Of a stretch of 64,000 nucleotides of DNA, positions 44,929-57,400 are shown one piece after another (within the stretch, counting starts at the first letter, position 1; every line of letters starts with the position of its first letter). This DNA comes from Aquimarina macrocephali JAMB N27. GTDB lineage: Bacteria > Bacteroidota > Bacteroidia > Flavobacteriales > Flavobacteriaceae. Both the position numbers and the translations under genes were made by a program. The notes under the pieces are model-generated. The model saw only the letters and a program-made list of their open reading frames with translations. It did no database searches and was not told the origin of the DNA. The stretch is taken from positions 208,524 to 272,523 of the forward strand of contig NZ_JACA01000012.1 of the NCBI RefSeq assembly GCF_000520995.1. Reading direction: 5' to 3'.

Positions 44929-46080
44929 ATGCTTTTCTCAGAAATTTTAGGCTTAAAACATATCAAAAGCTATTTGACCACTAGTGCTAATCGTCAAAGA
45001 ATACCTCATGCCCAGCTTTTTGTTGGTCCTAATGGTAGTGGAACATTGCCTATGGCTATTGCCTATGCACAGTATGTCTTGTGCCAAAATCAAAATGGAG
45101 AAAATACAGATGGTCTCGAGGCTTGTAATGTAAAGTTTGATCATCTCGCGCATCCCGATTTACATTTTGTATATCCTGTTGCTGTAAACGATAAGGTGAA
45201 AAAACACCCTACATCGGATCAATTTGCAGAAGAGTGGAGACATTTTGTAAATGAAAATCCATACGGAAGTATTTTTGACTGGTATCTTTCTCTTGGAATT
45301 GAAAAAAAGCAAGGTCAGATTGGAGTAGATGAAGCACTTGAGATCGTAAAAAAACTTTCGCTAAAAAGCTATGAAGGAGGTTATAAAATAATGTTGATCT
45401 GGATGGCTGATAAAATGAATATTGCAGCTTCTAATAAGCTTCTCAAATTAATTGAAGAGCCTCCTGCAAAAACCATATTTATACTTATCGCAGAAGATGA
45501 GGAGCAACTTATACAAACTATTAGATCCAGATGTCAAGTATTACATTTTCCTCCTTTGGGAGAACAGGTAATAAAAGAAGCGCTTCAGAAAAAAGAGAAT
45601 ATTTCTGATGGTGATGCTTTAAAAATAGCACATCAGGCTAATGGTGATTATAGTAAAGCTTTACACCTGCTACATCATGATGGTGGTGATGATCAATTTG
45701 AAGATTGGTTTATACAATGGGTGCGTACAGCATTTAAAGCCAAGGGAAACAAGTCTGCTGTAAATGATCTAATCACCTGGAGCGAATCTATTGCTGGTAC
45801 AGGAAGAGAAACACAAAAAAAATTCCTAAAATATTGTCTGGATTTTTTCAGACAAGCTATGTTACTTAATTATGGTGCAGAAGATTTAGTCTTTCTAGAA
45901 CCAAATACAAATGGTTTCAAATTAAAAAACTTCGCTCCTTTTGTACACGGAGCCAATATTATGGACATCTGTAATGAACTTCAAGATGCTGCTTATCATA
46001 TAGAACGAAACGGTAATGCAAAAATCATCCTCACAGATCTTTCTATAAAACTTACCCGATTATTACATAAAAAAAGTTAA
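44929..46080 (+). CDS. holB: DNA polymerase III subunit delta'
   Basis: Clamp-loader subunit, 383 aa from the ATG (MLFSEILGLKHIKSYLTTSA), the usual flavobacterial start; a TTG two codons upstream is less likely. Seen: AQLFVGPNGSGTLPMAIAYA, a degenerate P-loop lacking the Lys-Thr as usual for delta', then MLIWMADKMNIAASNKLLKL and LIEEPPAKTIFILIAEDEEQ with the SRC-type IRSRCQVLHFPPL sensor segment. It is transcribed alone or with the DoxX-like gene about 100 bases downstream. Confidence 0.9.
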   Translation: MLFSEILGLKHIKSYLTTSANRQRIPHAQLFVGPNGSGTLPMAIAYAQYVLCQNQNGENTDGLEACNVKFDHLAHPDLHFVYPVAVNDKVKKHPTSDQFAEEWRHFVNENPYGSIFDWYLSLGIEKKQGQIGVDEALEIVKKLSLKSYEGGYKIMLIWMADKMNIAASNKLLKLIEEPPAKTIFILIAEDEEQLIQTIRSRCQVLHFPPLGEQVIKEALQKKENISDGDALKIAHQANGDYSKALHLLHHDGGDDQFEDWFIQWVRTAFKAKGNKSAVNDLITWSESIAGTGRETQKKFLKYCLDFFRQAMLLNYGAEDLVFLEPNTNGFKLKNFAPFVHGANIMDICNELQDAAYHIERNGNAKIILTDLSIKLTRLLHKKS

Positions 46081-46157
46081 TCACGCTTAGTGTACTGCCT
46101 ATTAACCCTTAAGAATACTAAATTAGAAATCAGTGTTTTTAGTCTCAAATCTTATTC

Positions 46158-46165
46158 TATATTTG
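46158..46165 (+). promoter_or_regulatory. Candidate -7 box for the DoxX-like gene
   Basis: TATATTTG, matching TAnnTTTG, ends 20 bases before the ATG at 46186. Confidence 0.45.
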
Positions 46166-46185
46166 ATATCCTAAACTAATCTCAC

Positions 46186-46584
46186 ATGGATAATTTTATA
46201 AATAATATTGTTTCAATAACTATCTTATTATTTCTTCTCATTACTTTTTTGCAATCTGGTATCGATAAAATAATCGATTGGAAAGGAAATCTTAGTTGGT
46301 TAAAAGAACATTTTGCATCTACTTTTATGGGTAATATGGTTCCTCTTCTTTTAACAATTATTTTAATTATTGAAATGATTACGGCGGTATGTTGCGTTAT
46401 TGGTATGTATTACCTTATTACAGATAACATTACATGCTATGCTGTTTTAGCTATGTTTTTAGCCTGTATAACGCTCTTAATGTTGCTTTTTGGACAAAGA
46501 GTAGCAAAAGATTATCAAGGAGCTTTAACAATCACCTGTTACTTTATAGTAGCCATCTTTGGGTTATACGTTGTTTCTTTATAA
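46186..46584 (+). CDS. DoxX-like membrane protein
   Basis: A 132-aa protein with four hydrophobic helices (about 8-24, 48-72, 80-102, 112-130). FLQSGIDKIIDWKGNLSWLK after helix 1 resembles the DoxX pattern in which the first helix is followed by a K-rich loop. DoxX-family proteins are small quinone- or redox-linked membrane proteins; the role here is unknown. It has its own -7 match and ends just before a perfect terminator dyad. Confidence 0.7.
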   Translation: MDNFINNIVSITILLFLLITFLQSGIDKIIDWKGNLSWLKEHFASTFMGNMVPLLLTIILIIEMITAVCCVIGMYYLITDNITCYAVLAMFLACITLLMLLFGQRVAKDYQGALTITCYFIVAIFGLYVVSL

Positions 46585-46598
46585 AATACTTTATAATA

Positions 46599-46626
46599 TA
46601 GAAGGGCACTAATTAGTGCCCTTCTA
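46599..46626. terminator. Perfect 28-base dyad after the DoxX-like gene
   Basis: A stem of 12 bp (core GAAGGGCACT/AGTGCCCTTC) around AATT, starting 15 bases after the stop. A T-run is missing, so it may act as a transcript-stabilising hairpin as well as a terminator. Confidence 0.7.
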
Positions 46627-46630
46627 GTCT

Positions 46631-46742
46631 CCCGCCTTATGTAATAAAACTTTTTTAGAATAAAATAGTAATACCAACCTGGTGTGGGTAATATTTCACC
46701 TCTTCTCAAATACAGAATGGACTTTCTATTACATAAGGCGGG
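46631..46742. repeat. MITE-like element: 16-bp perfect inverted repeats around 80 bp
   Basis: CCCGCCTTATGTAATA (46631-46646) and its exact complement (46727-46742) bound 80 bases of non-coding DNA. The size and structure recall small non-autonomous inverted-repeat elements, but no transposase or clear target duplication is visible. Confidence 0.55.
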
Positions 46743-46767
46743 TTAAAGAAATAAATATTGGGGAATA

Positions 46768-47120
46768 TTATTTCTTTACTATTTTAGTGATAATTTCCTT
46801 CTTATTTTTTGTTAAGATCTTAACAAAATAAATACCATCACGAAGATTAGCAATATTGTATATGTTTTCTGTAGTTTCTATTACAAGTTTGCCATTCTAT
46901 CATAGATTTTTATACTGGTAACCTTTGTATTTACATTTATAATTCGTTTGGTGCATGTGTGAGACCATCTACTGTTTCATTTAACCCAACAATGCTATTT
47001 CCTATTGTCTTTGACTCGCCTTTTATTGTAATGGTACTATTTAAATATGGAATTAAAAGGCATTTTGATAACTAAAACAGAGCTAGAAAGGATAGTAATG
47101 CTACATAATAATTTTTTCAT
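46768..47120 (-). pseudogene. Decayed T9SS cargo gene: signal start and type A sorting domain
   Basis: Minus-strand reading gives MKKLLCSITILSSSVLV (ATG at 47118-47120), then after a stop and shift TITIKGESKTIGNSIVGLNE, then (shift near 46945) RIINVNTKVTSIKIYDRMAN. After a one-base loss in an A-run (near 46889) comes VIETTENIYNIANLRDGIYF followed by VKILTKNKKEIITKIVKK and TAA at 46768-46770. The last 60 residues match the type A T9SS C-terminal domain, which directs export and surface attachment. The passenger domain is almost entirely missing, so this is a remnant. The span to 47320 holds nothing else recognised. Confidence 0.82.
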
Positions 47121-47321
47121 GTTTTGGGTTTTAAGAGCTATAAATATTTAAATAAAATCACACAAATATTAGTTTAATAATATAGTATTGAAGCTCATTT
47201 ATATTTGTTAAAAATACAATGGAGTAACTAAATAAAAATCACGGTTTTCAGGGGTTTTACATCTTGAAGTTTGTTGAAGAAACTAAATAATCAAAAATAT
47301 ATGGATAAATAATTTAAATAA

Positions 47322-47350
47322 AAAAACCTGCTTAAACAAAGCAGGTTTTT
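47322..47350 (-). terminator. Terminator after the SprB/SprF-like operon
   Basis: A 10-bp stem AAAAACCTGC (47322-47331) / GCAGGTTTTT (47341-47350) with a nine-base loop and a T-run in the minus direction. It starts 22 bases after the PorP/SprF-like stop. Confidence 0.9.
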
Positions 47351-47371
47351 AGAATTTCTTTTAAAATCTTA

Positions 47372-48328
47372 TTAATATGTACATCCACATTTACTTTGTC
47401 TACAACCAAAATCGAATCCTAACGTGATCATGTGCGACCCTGCTGCAGAGGTAGGTTGTAAAACTTCGTTTACATTAATCTGATATCCATAAGCAACATA
47501 AAAATTAGCTTTTTTGATTCCTAACATAGGAGATACAGAAAGTGGTTTAAAATCCTGATCAACCAAAGATCGAAGACTAACTCCTATCCAATAATAATCT
47601 CCACGGTGCATTTTACGAACCTTTAGATTAAGATCAGCTGTAGAACGACCATCTCCAGCAAAGTTTTGGTATAGTATAGACGGTTCTACCTCGATATCAC
47701 TAAATCTATGATAGAATGTATATCCAGTATACAGATAATAGTTCTGTATTTGAGAAGGTTCTGTTGGATTAAAATCATCTATCTCTTTCTGTAATAAATT
47801 CACAGCATTGGCGCTCAAAAAGAAACGACCAATACGATATAATAATCCAATATCAAAATTAGAATCATTTACACTTATATCTGCTAATCCAGGATTAAAT
47901 GGGTTATCAGGGTCTCCATTATTAAACTTTGAAGTATCAATACCAAATTGGGTGAACTTGTAGCTAATTCCAAATGATAAGTATTGATTATTGTATTCGT
48001 TAAGTGTTAAATGGTGAGCAAAAGATAACTGAATCCCTTTCTGAGTAGTAAATCCATTCTGATCATTAAACAGAATAGCACCTACACCCGAACGGTCTGA
48101 TATTCTACCATCTATTGATAAGGATTGTGTACCTGGAGAATCCTCGATACTAACCCACTGCTCAAAACCTGAAGCTCTGATCTGCCAACAATCTCCAATA
48201 CCCGCATATGCCGAGGATATCAAATATGGGTTATCTGCGATATATTGATTTTGTACAGGGGCAAAAAACTCCTGGGCAAAAGTACAATAACTTGCAAATA
48301 GGCTAAATATGATAATATACTTCTTCAT
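47372..48328 (-). CDS. PorP/SprF family outer-membrane protein (T9SS accessory)
   Basis: A 318-aa protein with a signal peptide (MKKYIIIFSLFASYCTFAQ) and a beta-barrel-like body of the PorP/SprF family: NQYIADNPYLISSAYAGIGD, QSLSIDGRISDRSGVGAILF, FAHHLTLNEYNNQYLSFGIS and LGIKKANFYVAYGYQI. Members pair with type B-CTD adhesins; SprF is needed for SprB to reach the surface in Flavobacterium johnsoniae. It lies directly downstream (94-base gap) of the SprB-like gene, matching the sprB-sprF order, so it probably serves that adhesin. A terminator follows. Confidence 0.92.
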   Translation of the reverse strand: MKKYIIIFSLFASYCTFAQEFFAPVQNQYIADNPYLISSAYAGIGDCWQIRASGFEQWVSIEDSPGTQSLSIDGRISDRSGVGAILFNDQNGFTTQKGIQLSFAHHLTLNEYNNQYLSFGISYKFTQFGIDTSKFNNGDPDNPFNPGLADISVNDSNFDIGLLYRIGRFFLSANAVNLLQKEIDDFNPTEPSQIQNYYLYTGYTFYHRFSDIEVEPSILYQNFAGDGRSTADLNLKVRKMHRGDYYWIGVSLRSLVDQDFKPLSVSPMLGIKKANFYVAYGYQINVNEVLQPTSAAGSHMITLGFDFGCRQSKCGCTY

Positions 48329-48422
48329 CTAATATTAAAAATTACAGATCATTAACTTTTCTCTTTCTATACCATTTGGCTTTTTATCCATATAGTCTTA
48401 TAACTTACTAAGGCTCTATATA

Positions 48423-51400
48423 TTATCTATATAATGTAAAGTGGCCTGTAAATTCTCTATTATCTACGTCATTCAGAATTATAGAATACCAATAATCTCC
48501 TGATGGAAGTTGTTTTCCTTGGTATAAACCATCCCATCCTTGTTGGTCTCCTTTAAATTCCGCTAGCATTCTTCCATATCTATCAAAGACGATTACTTCC
48601 ATGTTTTCAAAGAAGAAAGGATCATCTATATTAGGAGTAATCTGTCTAGGGTACCAGAAACGATCTTCTGCTGTACTATTAGGACTATCCGGTGTAAAGT
48701 AGTTAGGAATACGAATATTAATATACGTCAGATTCTGAATCGTAAGTACCTCACAGCCATCTGCATCAACTACGCGTAATACATAATCTGCAGTCTGTCG
48801 TATTACAAAAATATTTCCATCTAATTCTGTATAGTCTGAAGGCTCTAATTGATCCAACGTCATTCCATCTTCTAACATCGTAAATGAGAATGCATAGAAA
48901 GGAGTATTTTCAAATGGTCTTCCTCCAGATGCTATAATTTGATATTCATTAGGGTCTTCTGGGTTATTGGTCATTTGAGCAACTGGTATTGCCAATGGAG
49001 TATACTCAAGAATCTCGATTGTATCTACAGTTCTTGTACATCCTTGGAACTCCATAATACCTTCATACTCTCCTGGAATTACCTCAAAATTACCTGTCAA
49101 ATTCGAATTGTTAGGTGGATTTGGTGTTCCATTTATACCATTCAAAGTATAAATAATACCTAATCCTTGTGCCTCTTCGACAATATCAAAACTTACAAGA
49201 TATTGCTCTTCACTAGTCATCACAGGATTCGCAGGATCACTATAGTCAAATATAGGACATACTAATTCTGGTACTAGTTCGCCAGCAAGATTAACGCCTG
49301 GTTCAATATCAATATTAAAGGCTCCCTGACAGTTTGCATTGTTTTGTGAATCTCTAATAAATACTGTAGTCGTACCTCCTGGTAGATTATCAATAAATAA
49401 ATTTGCAGGATCTGTTACGGGTTGATAATTTACACCATCAATACTCCAGAAATAACTTGGATCTGCTGGATTTGCAGGTGGTAATCCTCCTGTAATTGAT
49501 AAGGTAGCTGTACCATTCATATCTCCTGCACAATCTTCTGGCGTTGTCGAATTTACAGTAGCCAAAATTGGTGCTGGCTCTATAATCTGAATATCAATAA
49601 TAGTTCTTGGACAACCGTTATCATCTTCTACCTCTACTCGATATGTATCCGCTGGTAAATCTATAAACGTATGCTCATTAAGAGGTGTTTCAGATTCATC
49701 TTCAATAAAGGTAAACACTGCAGTACCCGCGCTATTATATAATGAGAAGTAGTATTGTGCAGTACCCCCAACAGCAGTTACTCGTATAGTACCGTCAGTT
49801 TCTCCATTACAAGAAATAGGCGTTGCAAATGCTTCTGCTATAAATTCTGCTGGTTGGGTAATATCAAAAGGTGTTACACTATCTACACAGTCTCCACTGG
49901 TTACTGTATAGGTATAAGTTCCTGCTGGTAAATCACCAAAGAAACTAGTGGTCTGAGTATCTGTAGCTAATGGGCCGGGTAATGTTACAGCATTACCTAA
50001 ATAATCTGTACCTGTTACTCGATATCCATAATTACCTAATCCTCCTGTAACACTTGCATCAATAGAACCTGTTGGTTCACCAAAACAAACAATAAACGTG
50101 TTACTTAAATCTAGAGTCGTCGCTAATGGAACAGGATCTCGTACTGGTATGGTATTAGAAGCCGGAGAAACACATCCATTTACATCTCTAACAAAGAAGT
50201 TATAATCCCCTGCAGGTAAAGTAAATTCATGGACTGTAGGAGAAATATTACCCGCAACAAAGGTTACACCATCACTACTAAACACATATCCTCCAGGAGT
50301 TCCTCCTCCTGCAGTAACCGTTATCGGGTTAGGACTAGGAGCAAGACAAGTTATTGGTCCTTGAACCACATCTATCGTCACAACTGGTGGTGCATTAATA
50401 ACCACAGGATTTTGAGCAAATTCACACGCTAAGTTATCGGTAACCGTAACAATATAGTTACCTGGTTTAAGATCTATCCATTGGAAAGTATCTGTAGTAC
50501 TTGCAACCGCAGCAGATTGTGAACCATCAGGGAATGTTAACATAAAGAAATATGTCCCTGGTCCCTGACCTCCTGTTGCAGTAGCTGTAATTGTACCATC
50601 CTCACTATCAGAACAAGCTAATAGCGTTGGTGCAATTGCATTTAATCCTAAAGGTGTCGGTGGTTGAATATTAATTGTGCCCGTTACCTCACAACCTCTA
50701 GTGTCTCTTACTCTTACCACATAATCTATTCCTGCCGGTGCAGTACCTGCATCAAGAAGGAAACCTCCAAATCTTGGATCTGTACCAAATGGTACTAATA
50801 TCCCTCCTCCTGCATTTTCTAACTGGTATTGTAAAGCTCCAGTACCTCCTCCGGCAACTGCTTCAACAGTAGCATCATCACCAGGGGTACAGGTTTCATC
50901 CTGTATTTGATTTACAGTAAGATTAATAACTGGTGGCTGGGTAATGGCAACTGTATTTGTAGGAGTACTACAGAATGGTGTTGCTGTAGCCGTCACTACC
51001 ACTTCAATATTCCCTGCTTCTAATCCAGTAATTGTATGTGTTCCTGTAGCAGTATTACCTACTCCTGGTGTAACCGTACCCGTTGTTGTATTCGTTGCAT
51101 TATAACTATATGCTCCTGTATAACCTGTTACCGTTAATACAACAGAACCATCCGCTGGGGCAGTATTAAAACATGTAATATCATTCCCCAAAGCAATAGT
51201 CGCTTCAATAGTATCATATACAGGTACATCATATTGTGGCGTAAGAATAGAACATCCTGTACCAATATCAAAAATTTCAAAAATATAGCTGCCTGGTGTT
51301 GGTAAACCTGGTAAACTAAATGTAGTACTTGTTGTTGTAGCTCCTCCCGAAACAACATTATTATCTGGTGGGATAACTCCTGTTGTTTCTACAAAGTTAA

Positions 51401-54400
51401 ATGGACCTACACCTCCTGTTATAGTAACTGTAACATCTTGCGTATTCGTATTACAATCAATTGCGGGTCCAGCATTTACTGTAGGATTGCTCATTACCGG
51501 GAATACAGGTTGTATCACATCAAAATCGGCAACAGCACAGTTATTATCATCAACAACTGTAATTGTATATGTTCCTGCAACTGGTGCAGTAATTTCATAT
51601 TGAACTCCTGGTGTTACTAAATCAGAATCTACCACATCGGTTTCTGATCCAGAAGACGAAGGTCCTGTATACGATACATCATAAGGAGCTGTTCCTCCTG
51701 TAATCGTAACTATGATAATTGGAGATACAGGATCATTTGTTAGACTACAAGTATAAGATCCAGGAAGACCACTCGCGGCAAGAACAGCCATTGGTCCTCC
51801 AACTACTACCTGAATTGCTGGTGCATTAGAACATCCTTTATCAGAAGTAGCAACGATATCATAAGTTCCTGCTGGTAAATTCTCAAATAATGGATTTGAC
51901 TGTGGTCCTATTAGTACTGGCCCGGCTACAATCTCATATTGATATGGCGGATTATCATCTGCCGTTGGGTCTAAACTTACTAAAATAGTACCATCAGTTC
52001 CACTAAAACAAGAAACGGGTGTAGGCGTTCCTGAAGGAATTGGATCTAAGAATGTAGGTACAGTGATATTAAAAGTTGCAGGACAACCTCCTGGAGCAGG
52101 TGGATTTGGTCCTATTGCACTATCGTTAACTTCTACTCTATGATTTCCTGGTGGCACATTACTAAACGTAACATCATTTGCACCTGGTACACCAACTGCT
52201 TGGGTTACTCCTGCTATAGGGGTACCCGTTCCAGCATCAACTAAACTAAAAGTCCAATTTCCTGGAGTAGCAGAACCACCACTTACTGTAGCTACTACAG
52301 TGGCATCTGAAGCACGACAAGTAGGGTCAGTAAAGGTTGCTGTTACTAATAATTCTGGATAAACCGTTATGTCTTGTGAAGCCGAAGGACAGCCATTCTC
52401 ATCATATACAAATACTCTATATGTACCTGGAGCGGTAACCGTAAATTCATGAGTATTGTTGTTTACACTTCCTGGCACTTGCGGACCAACAGTAGCAACA
52501 GGGGTAATCATATTTAATTGGTATGTTAAATCTCCTGTTCCCGGCGCGGGTACATTACTTGTTGCAGTAACTGTAAATGTATAATTATTATCAAAATTAC
52601 ATGCATCATCTACAAACAATGGTATAGGGTTTAATGTAGGTGGTGCTGTAACCGCTGGTATAGCTATTTGTGTTGGTACTATACAACCATTAGCATCTTG
52701 TACATAAATCACCCAATCTAAACTCGTTGTCGGGTCTAAACTAAAAGTATCTGTAAGTGCAAATACTGCAGGAGTTGCTGGTGGTGGTCCAGGAACAAGT
52801 GTTCCTGCTTCAGCCGCAAAGTTGTATGGTCCAACTCCTCCGTTAGCTTCCATGGTAACTACTGATAATGGATTGTTACAATCAGGAGTAGATATACTCA
52901 AAGGACTTAATGTTAATGGGGCTGGTGCAGAAATTGTAACAACGTTTGAGGTGTCATCACATAATAGTGGTGCCGCAGCTGTCACAACAACTGTTATATC
53001 TCCAGCTTCCAAACCAGAAATTGTAATAGGTCCTGTAGCAGTATTTCCAGCTCCTGGCGTTACTGTACCAGTAGTCGCGTTAGTTGCATTGTATGTATAT
53101 GCTCCTGTATATCCAGTAACTGTTAAAGTTACTTCTCCAGCTGTTAAATCATTTACACACGTTATATTAGTTAAAGGCGCTATAGTAGCCTCAATCGTAT
53201 CATATTCTGGTACATTAAATGTAGGCGTTTGAATTGTACATCCGGTAGCAGTATCAGTAATTTCGAATACATAATTACCAACTCCCGGTAAATTAAATGT
53301 CGCAATAGTTTGAACTCCTGGTGGTGGATCAACATTACCTGTTCCGGCAGCAACTGTTTGAGTAACTACCGCTCCACTAGTTTCTGCAAAATCAAATGGT
53401 CCTGTTCCTCCGGTTATAGAAACTGTTACTGGTTGAACATTAGTAACACAATTTATAGGTGTACCTGCAGTTACCGTAGGATCACTCATTACTGGTAATG
53501 GAGCTATTGGTACTGGTGCCAATACAAGTGAACAATTATTACTATCAAAAACAGTAATGTTATATACGCCATCTACTGGTGCATCAATAAGTAATGCTGT
53601 TGCAGGTGGTGCTGGTATTGGTGTTGGTACCGGTATTCTTGTTCTTACTATTCCATCTGGTTGCGTAACCGTTACAAAGAAATCTGGTCCTGTTCCTGTA
53701 GTAGCATCAATAGTGATTGCTATCGTTCCTGGGCTTACAGTATTGCCTGCACCACAAGTTAATGGGTCTTGAGCAGTCCCTGTTGCAGTAATTACACTTG
53801 GATCATCTATAATATAGTCCTGATCATCTGTACACAATACAGACAATGCACCGTTTGCTTCTGTAGCAGTTACTCTTACTGTATACGTTCCTGCAGCAAG
53901 GCCTGTAAATTGTGGGCTTGCTTGTGGTGCAACTACAATAGGCGCAATAATTTCATATTGATATGTAGCAGTAAGATCTTCTGTAGCTGGATCAAGTACT
54001 GCATTAACAACACCATCTGTATCCCCATTACACGTTACACTTGTGTTAGGCTGTGCTAATAATACGGGTAATGTAGGTGCTTCTATACTCACAGGTGCCG
54101 TAAATGAACACCCTGGTGCTACCCCTCTACCATCATCTGTTATCTCAACAAGATAACTACCAGGAGCAACCCCTGTAAATATACCTGTTGCGACTCCTGT
54201 CACATTTCCTGTAGGAGTACCTCCAGAATCTTGTAATACATATGTTTCTGTTCCTTGTATTGTTCCTGAGGTGATTGTTGTGGTAATTGTTCCTGTTGCA
54301 TTTGTACAATCAGGTGCCACAGTAAACGCTGCACTAATCTGCAATGGTCCATATACATCAACAGGAGTAGTTACAGTACAACCTGTTTCATCGGTAACTC

Positions 54401-57400
54401 CAATAGTATATGTTCCTGGTGTCGAAACCGTAAATTCATGATTATTGTTATCAATACTTCCGACAACCGCGGTACCACCATCTATTTGATATGTTAACGT
54501 TCCTAATCCTGTAGCTTGAATACGTATCACATTACTATTGTCATAGGCACAATCATCTATAAAGTTAGCTGATGTTATTGTTGGAAGTGGGTTTGCTACT
54601 GTTGTAACTGTAACAGGGCCAAAAGTACACCCATTATCATCTATAACAAATATATGTTGTACCTGTCCATTTGTACTACCCAAATCAATTACATTACTTA
54701 GTAATGGAAAATCTGCTAATAACGTTGGTGTAGTTACCGGAGCTCCAAAACCATCATCGGCTATTAGTGCATATTGATATCCATCAGCTGTTGGAGGGAT
54801 TGCAAATGGTGTACCTCCATTGGTATTCATAATAACCTGTGCATTTGTACCACAACCATTAGCTGGAGTTTGATTTGTTGCTGTTGAAGTTATTGGAACT
54901 GGAAGATCAATAGTAAAATCGTATCTCGCCGGACACATTGTACCATCAACTTCTCGTATAGTTACATAATATTGACCAGGTGGTATATTATTAATCGTAA
55001 CCGGAACATTTGGTACTGCCGGACTTGGGGTAGTGTTATCAGAACCTGTATATGCAGCACCTAAGCTTACATTAGTAAAAGCGTTAAACACTTCCCAAGA
55101 TATTTCTGTTACCGTAGGATCATATGCAGAAACATCAAATGTAACACTACCGTCATCTAAAGCTGGTGTTTCATTACAACTTACATCCGTAACTACATCA
55201 TTTATAATACTCGGTTCTGACGGTGGTGCTATAGCAGGAACCATTTCTTGATATAAACAGTTCGTCGCATTATCTCTTACTTCTAAAATATAGGTTCTAT
55301 TAAAATCCAATCCGCTATACGTATGATCTCTGATCGGCGTATTTGCATCAACAGCAGTCGCTCCTCCAACACTATCATCTAATGGCACAAAATCACCTAG
55401 TCCTGGAGATGGCTCTCCAACAATTCTAATATCAAATCCTGGTGGTGGATTTGCTGGTGGATTAATACCTGAACCTCCTTGTACATCGATTTCAAACGTT
55501 ACCCCTCCCGGACATGTTGCAGAAACTGTAATGTTCTGTACTAAGTCATTTGGTGGAGAGAAAATGTTAAAAGGCCCAAAAGGACCATTATCTGTACATC
55601 CATTCGTATCAGTTACAAAAATAAAGTACTGACCAAAATCTAAACCTTCAAATCTTACAGTAGTTCCTGTAGTTACAGGGTTTGGAGTTGTAGCAGCTGT
55701 AGCAGCAGGAACTAATGGTAATACTGCAAAATTCGCTGCAGTAACCAAAGTATAAGTATAGTTTGCTGTACCTCCTGCTATTTCAAAATCAATAGCTCCT
55801 AAATCTGTTATCACTACAGAACCTCCACAGGTAACTGGAGTCTCTGTTCTACTTACCTCGGTAATAGGATCTGGTGTGGTAATTTCTACTGTACCTGTAT
55901 CAGTACATCCACGATTACTTCTAACAGTAAATGGATAGATAGCTTCTCCTAAATTCGGGAAAGTAATCTGAGTACCTGTAATAGTAACAAAAGTTCCTGT
56001 ATTTTGGAAATCAATTTCATAAGGTCCTTCTGTACCAGTAACGTTAATCACTGCTGTTCCTGTATCTCCATCACAATCTAAATTCACCGTTGGTGCATTA
56101 ATATTGATCACTGCAGGAACTGTAACTGTAAATGGTGTTGTAGTAAAGGTACACCCTCTATCATCGGTAACTCTAAATACATAAGATCCTGCAGTACCAT
56201 TTGTATAATTTGCAAATGGTGTTGTAGCATTGGTCAAGTGGTCAGCAAATGCTCCACCATTTATAGAAACTGCTATGTCATAAGGTGTATATCCTCCATT
56301 AACCGCAAATGAAAATTCTGCAGGAACTGGATTACCTAAAGCATCACAAGTATTATCAGCAACTTGAGTAACTACCAATTCTACTGCTGGCGCAATAGTT
56401 TGTGTTGGTAGTACTACCGGACAACCATTACTATCTGTAATTGTAATTATATAATCTCCTGGTAAGGTTAAATCAGGAGTTGTAGTAAACGTAGTCAATG
56501 CTCCAACATTGGTATCTGGTATTACTACAATACCACTTCTGGTTACGTTATATGTATAATCAGGAGTACCAGAATCAGTACCATCAATATCTATTGTAAA
56601 ACTTACTGTGCCATCATCTAAACAGAAATCAGAACTAGCATTAACACTTGCATCTAATTGTGGTAATTGATTGATATCAAATGTTTGTGGTGCGGATGGA
56701 CAACCCGCTCCATCTGTAACAATAATTTCATATCCGGTTGCATTAGGTACATTATTATAAGGTTGATTAACAGGTCGGCTCGCACCTAATGGTGTCCCTC
56801 CTGAATCATTTAATACGTATGTATATCCTGTCCCACTACCTCCTGCAACTGCACTAATGGTAACTGTATTAGTATCAGCCGCACAGTCCTGAACTACTGG
56901 ATCTATGGTAAATGTAATAGGATCTGGTTGGGTAATCGTTACCGTAGTTGTAGCTTGACAATTAGGTGGTGAACCTCCTGCCAGATTTGAATCTGTTACA
57001 ATAATAGTATATACTCCATCCTCTAAAGAACCAACATTTACCGGAGTAACTCCTACTCCTGCACCTCCTGGAACCACGATAGGGCCAGTAATAGTATATG
57101 TAAAGTTAGCACTATTACCAACAGTAAATGAAAGTGCTCCATCACTACCTCCGATACAAGTCGTAGGGCTAGTTTCAACTGCATTAGTAATCTGTATTTC
57201 AGGAACTAGTTCCTGTCTATAATCTTCATCATAAGAACATTGATTATCTCCTCTTGTAGCAGTAAAAGTATAGGTTACTGCTCTGTTTAATACAAATACT
57301 CCTGTTGTAGCATTACCAGATACTGGTGCCGGAACAACACTATATGTATATGTTGGTCCTGCAGGAACACCAGTTGCTGTTACCTCAATAGTTTGCGCAG

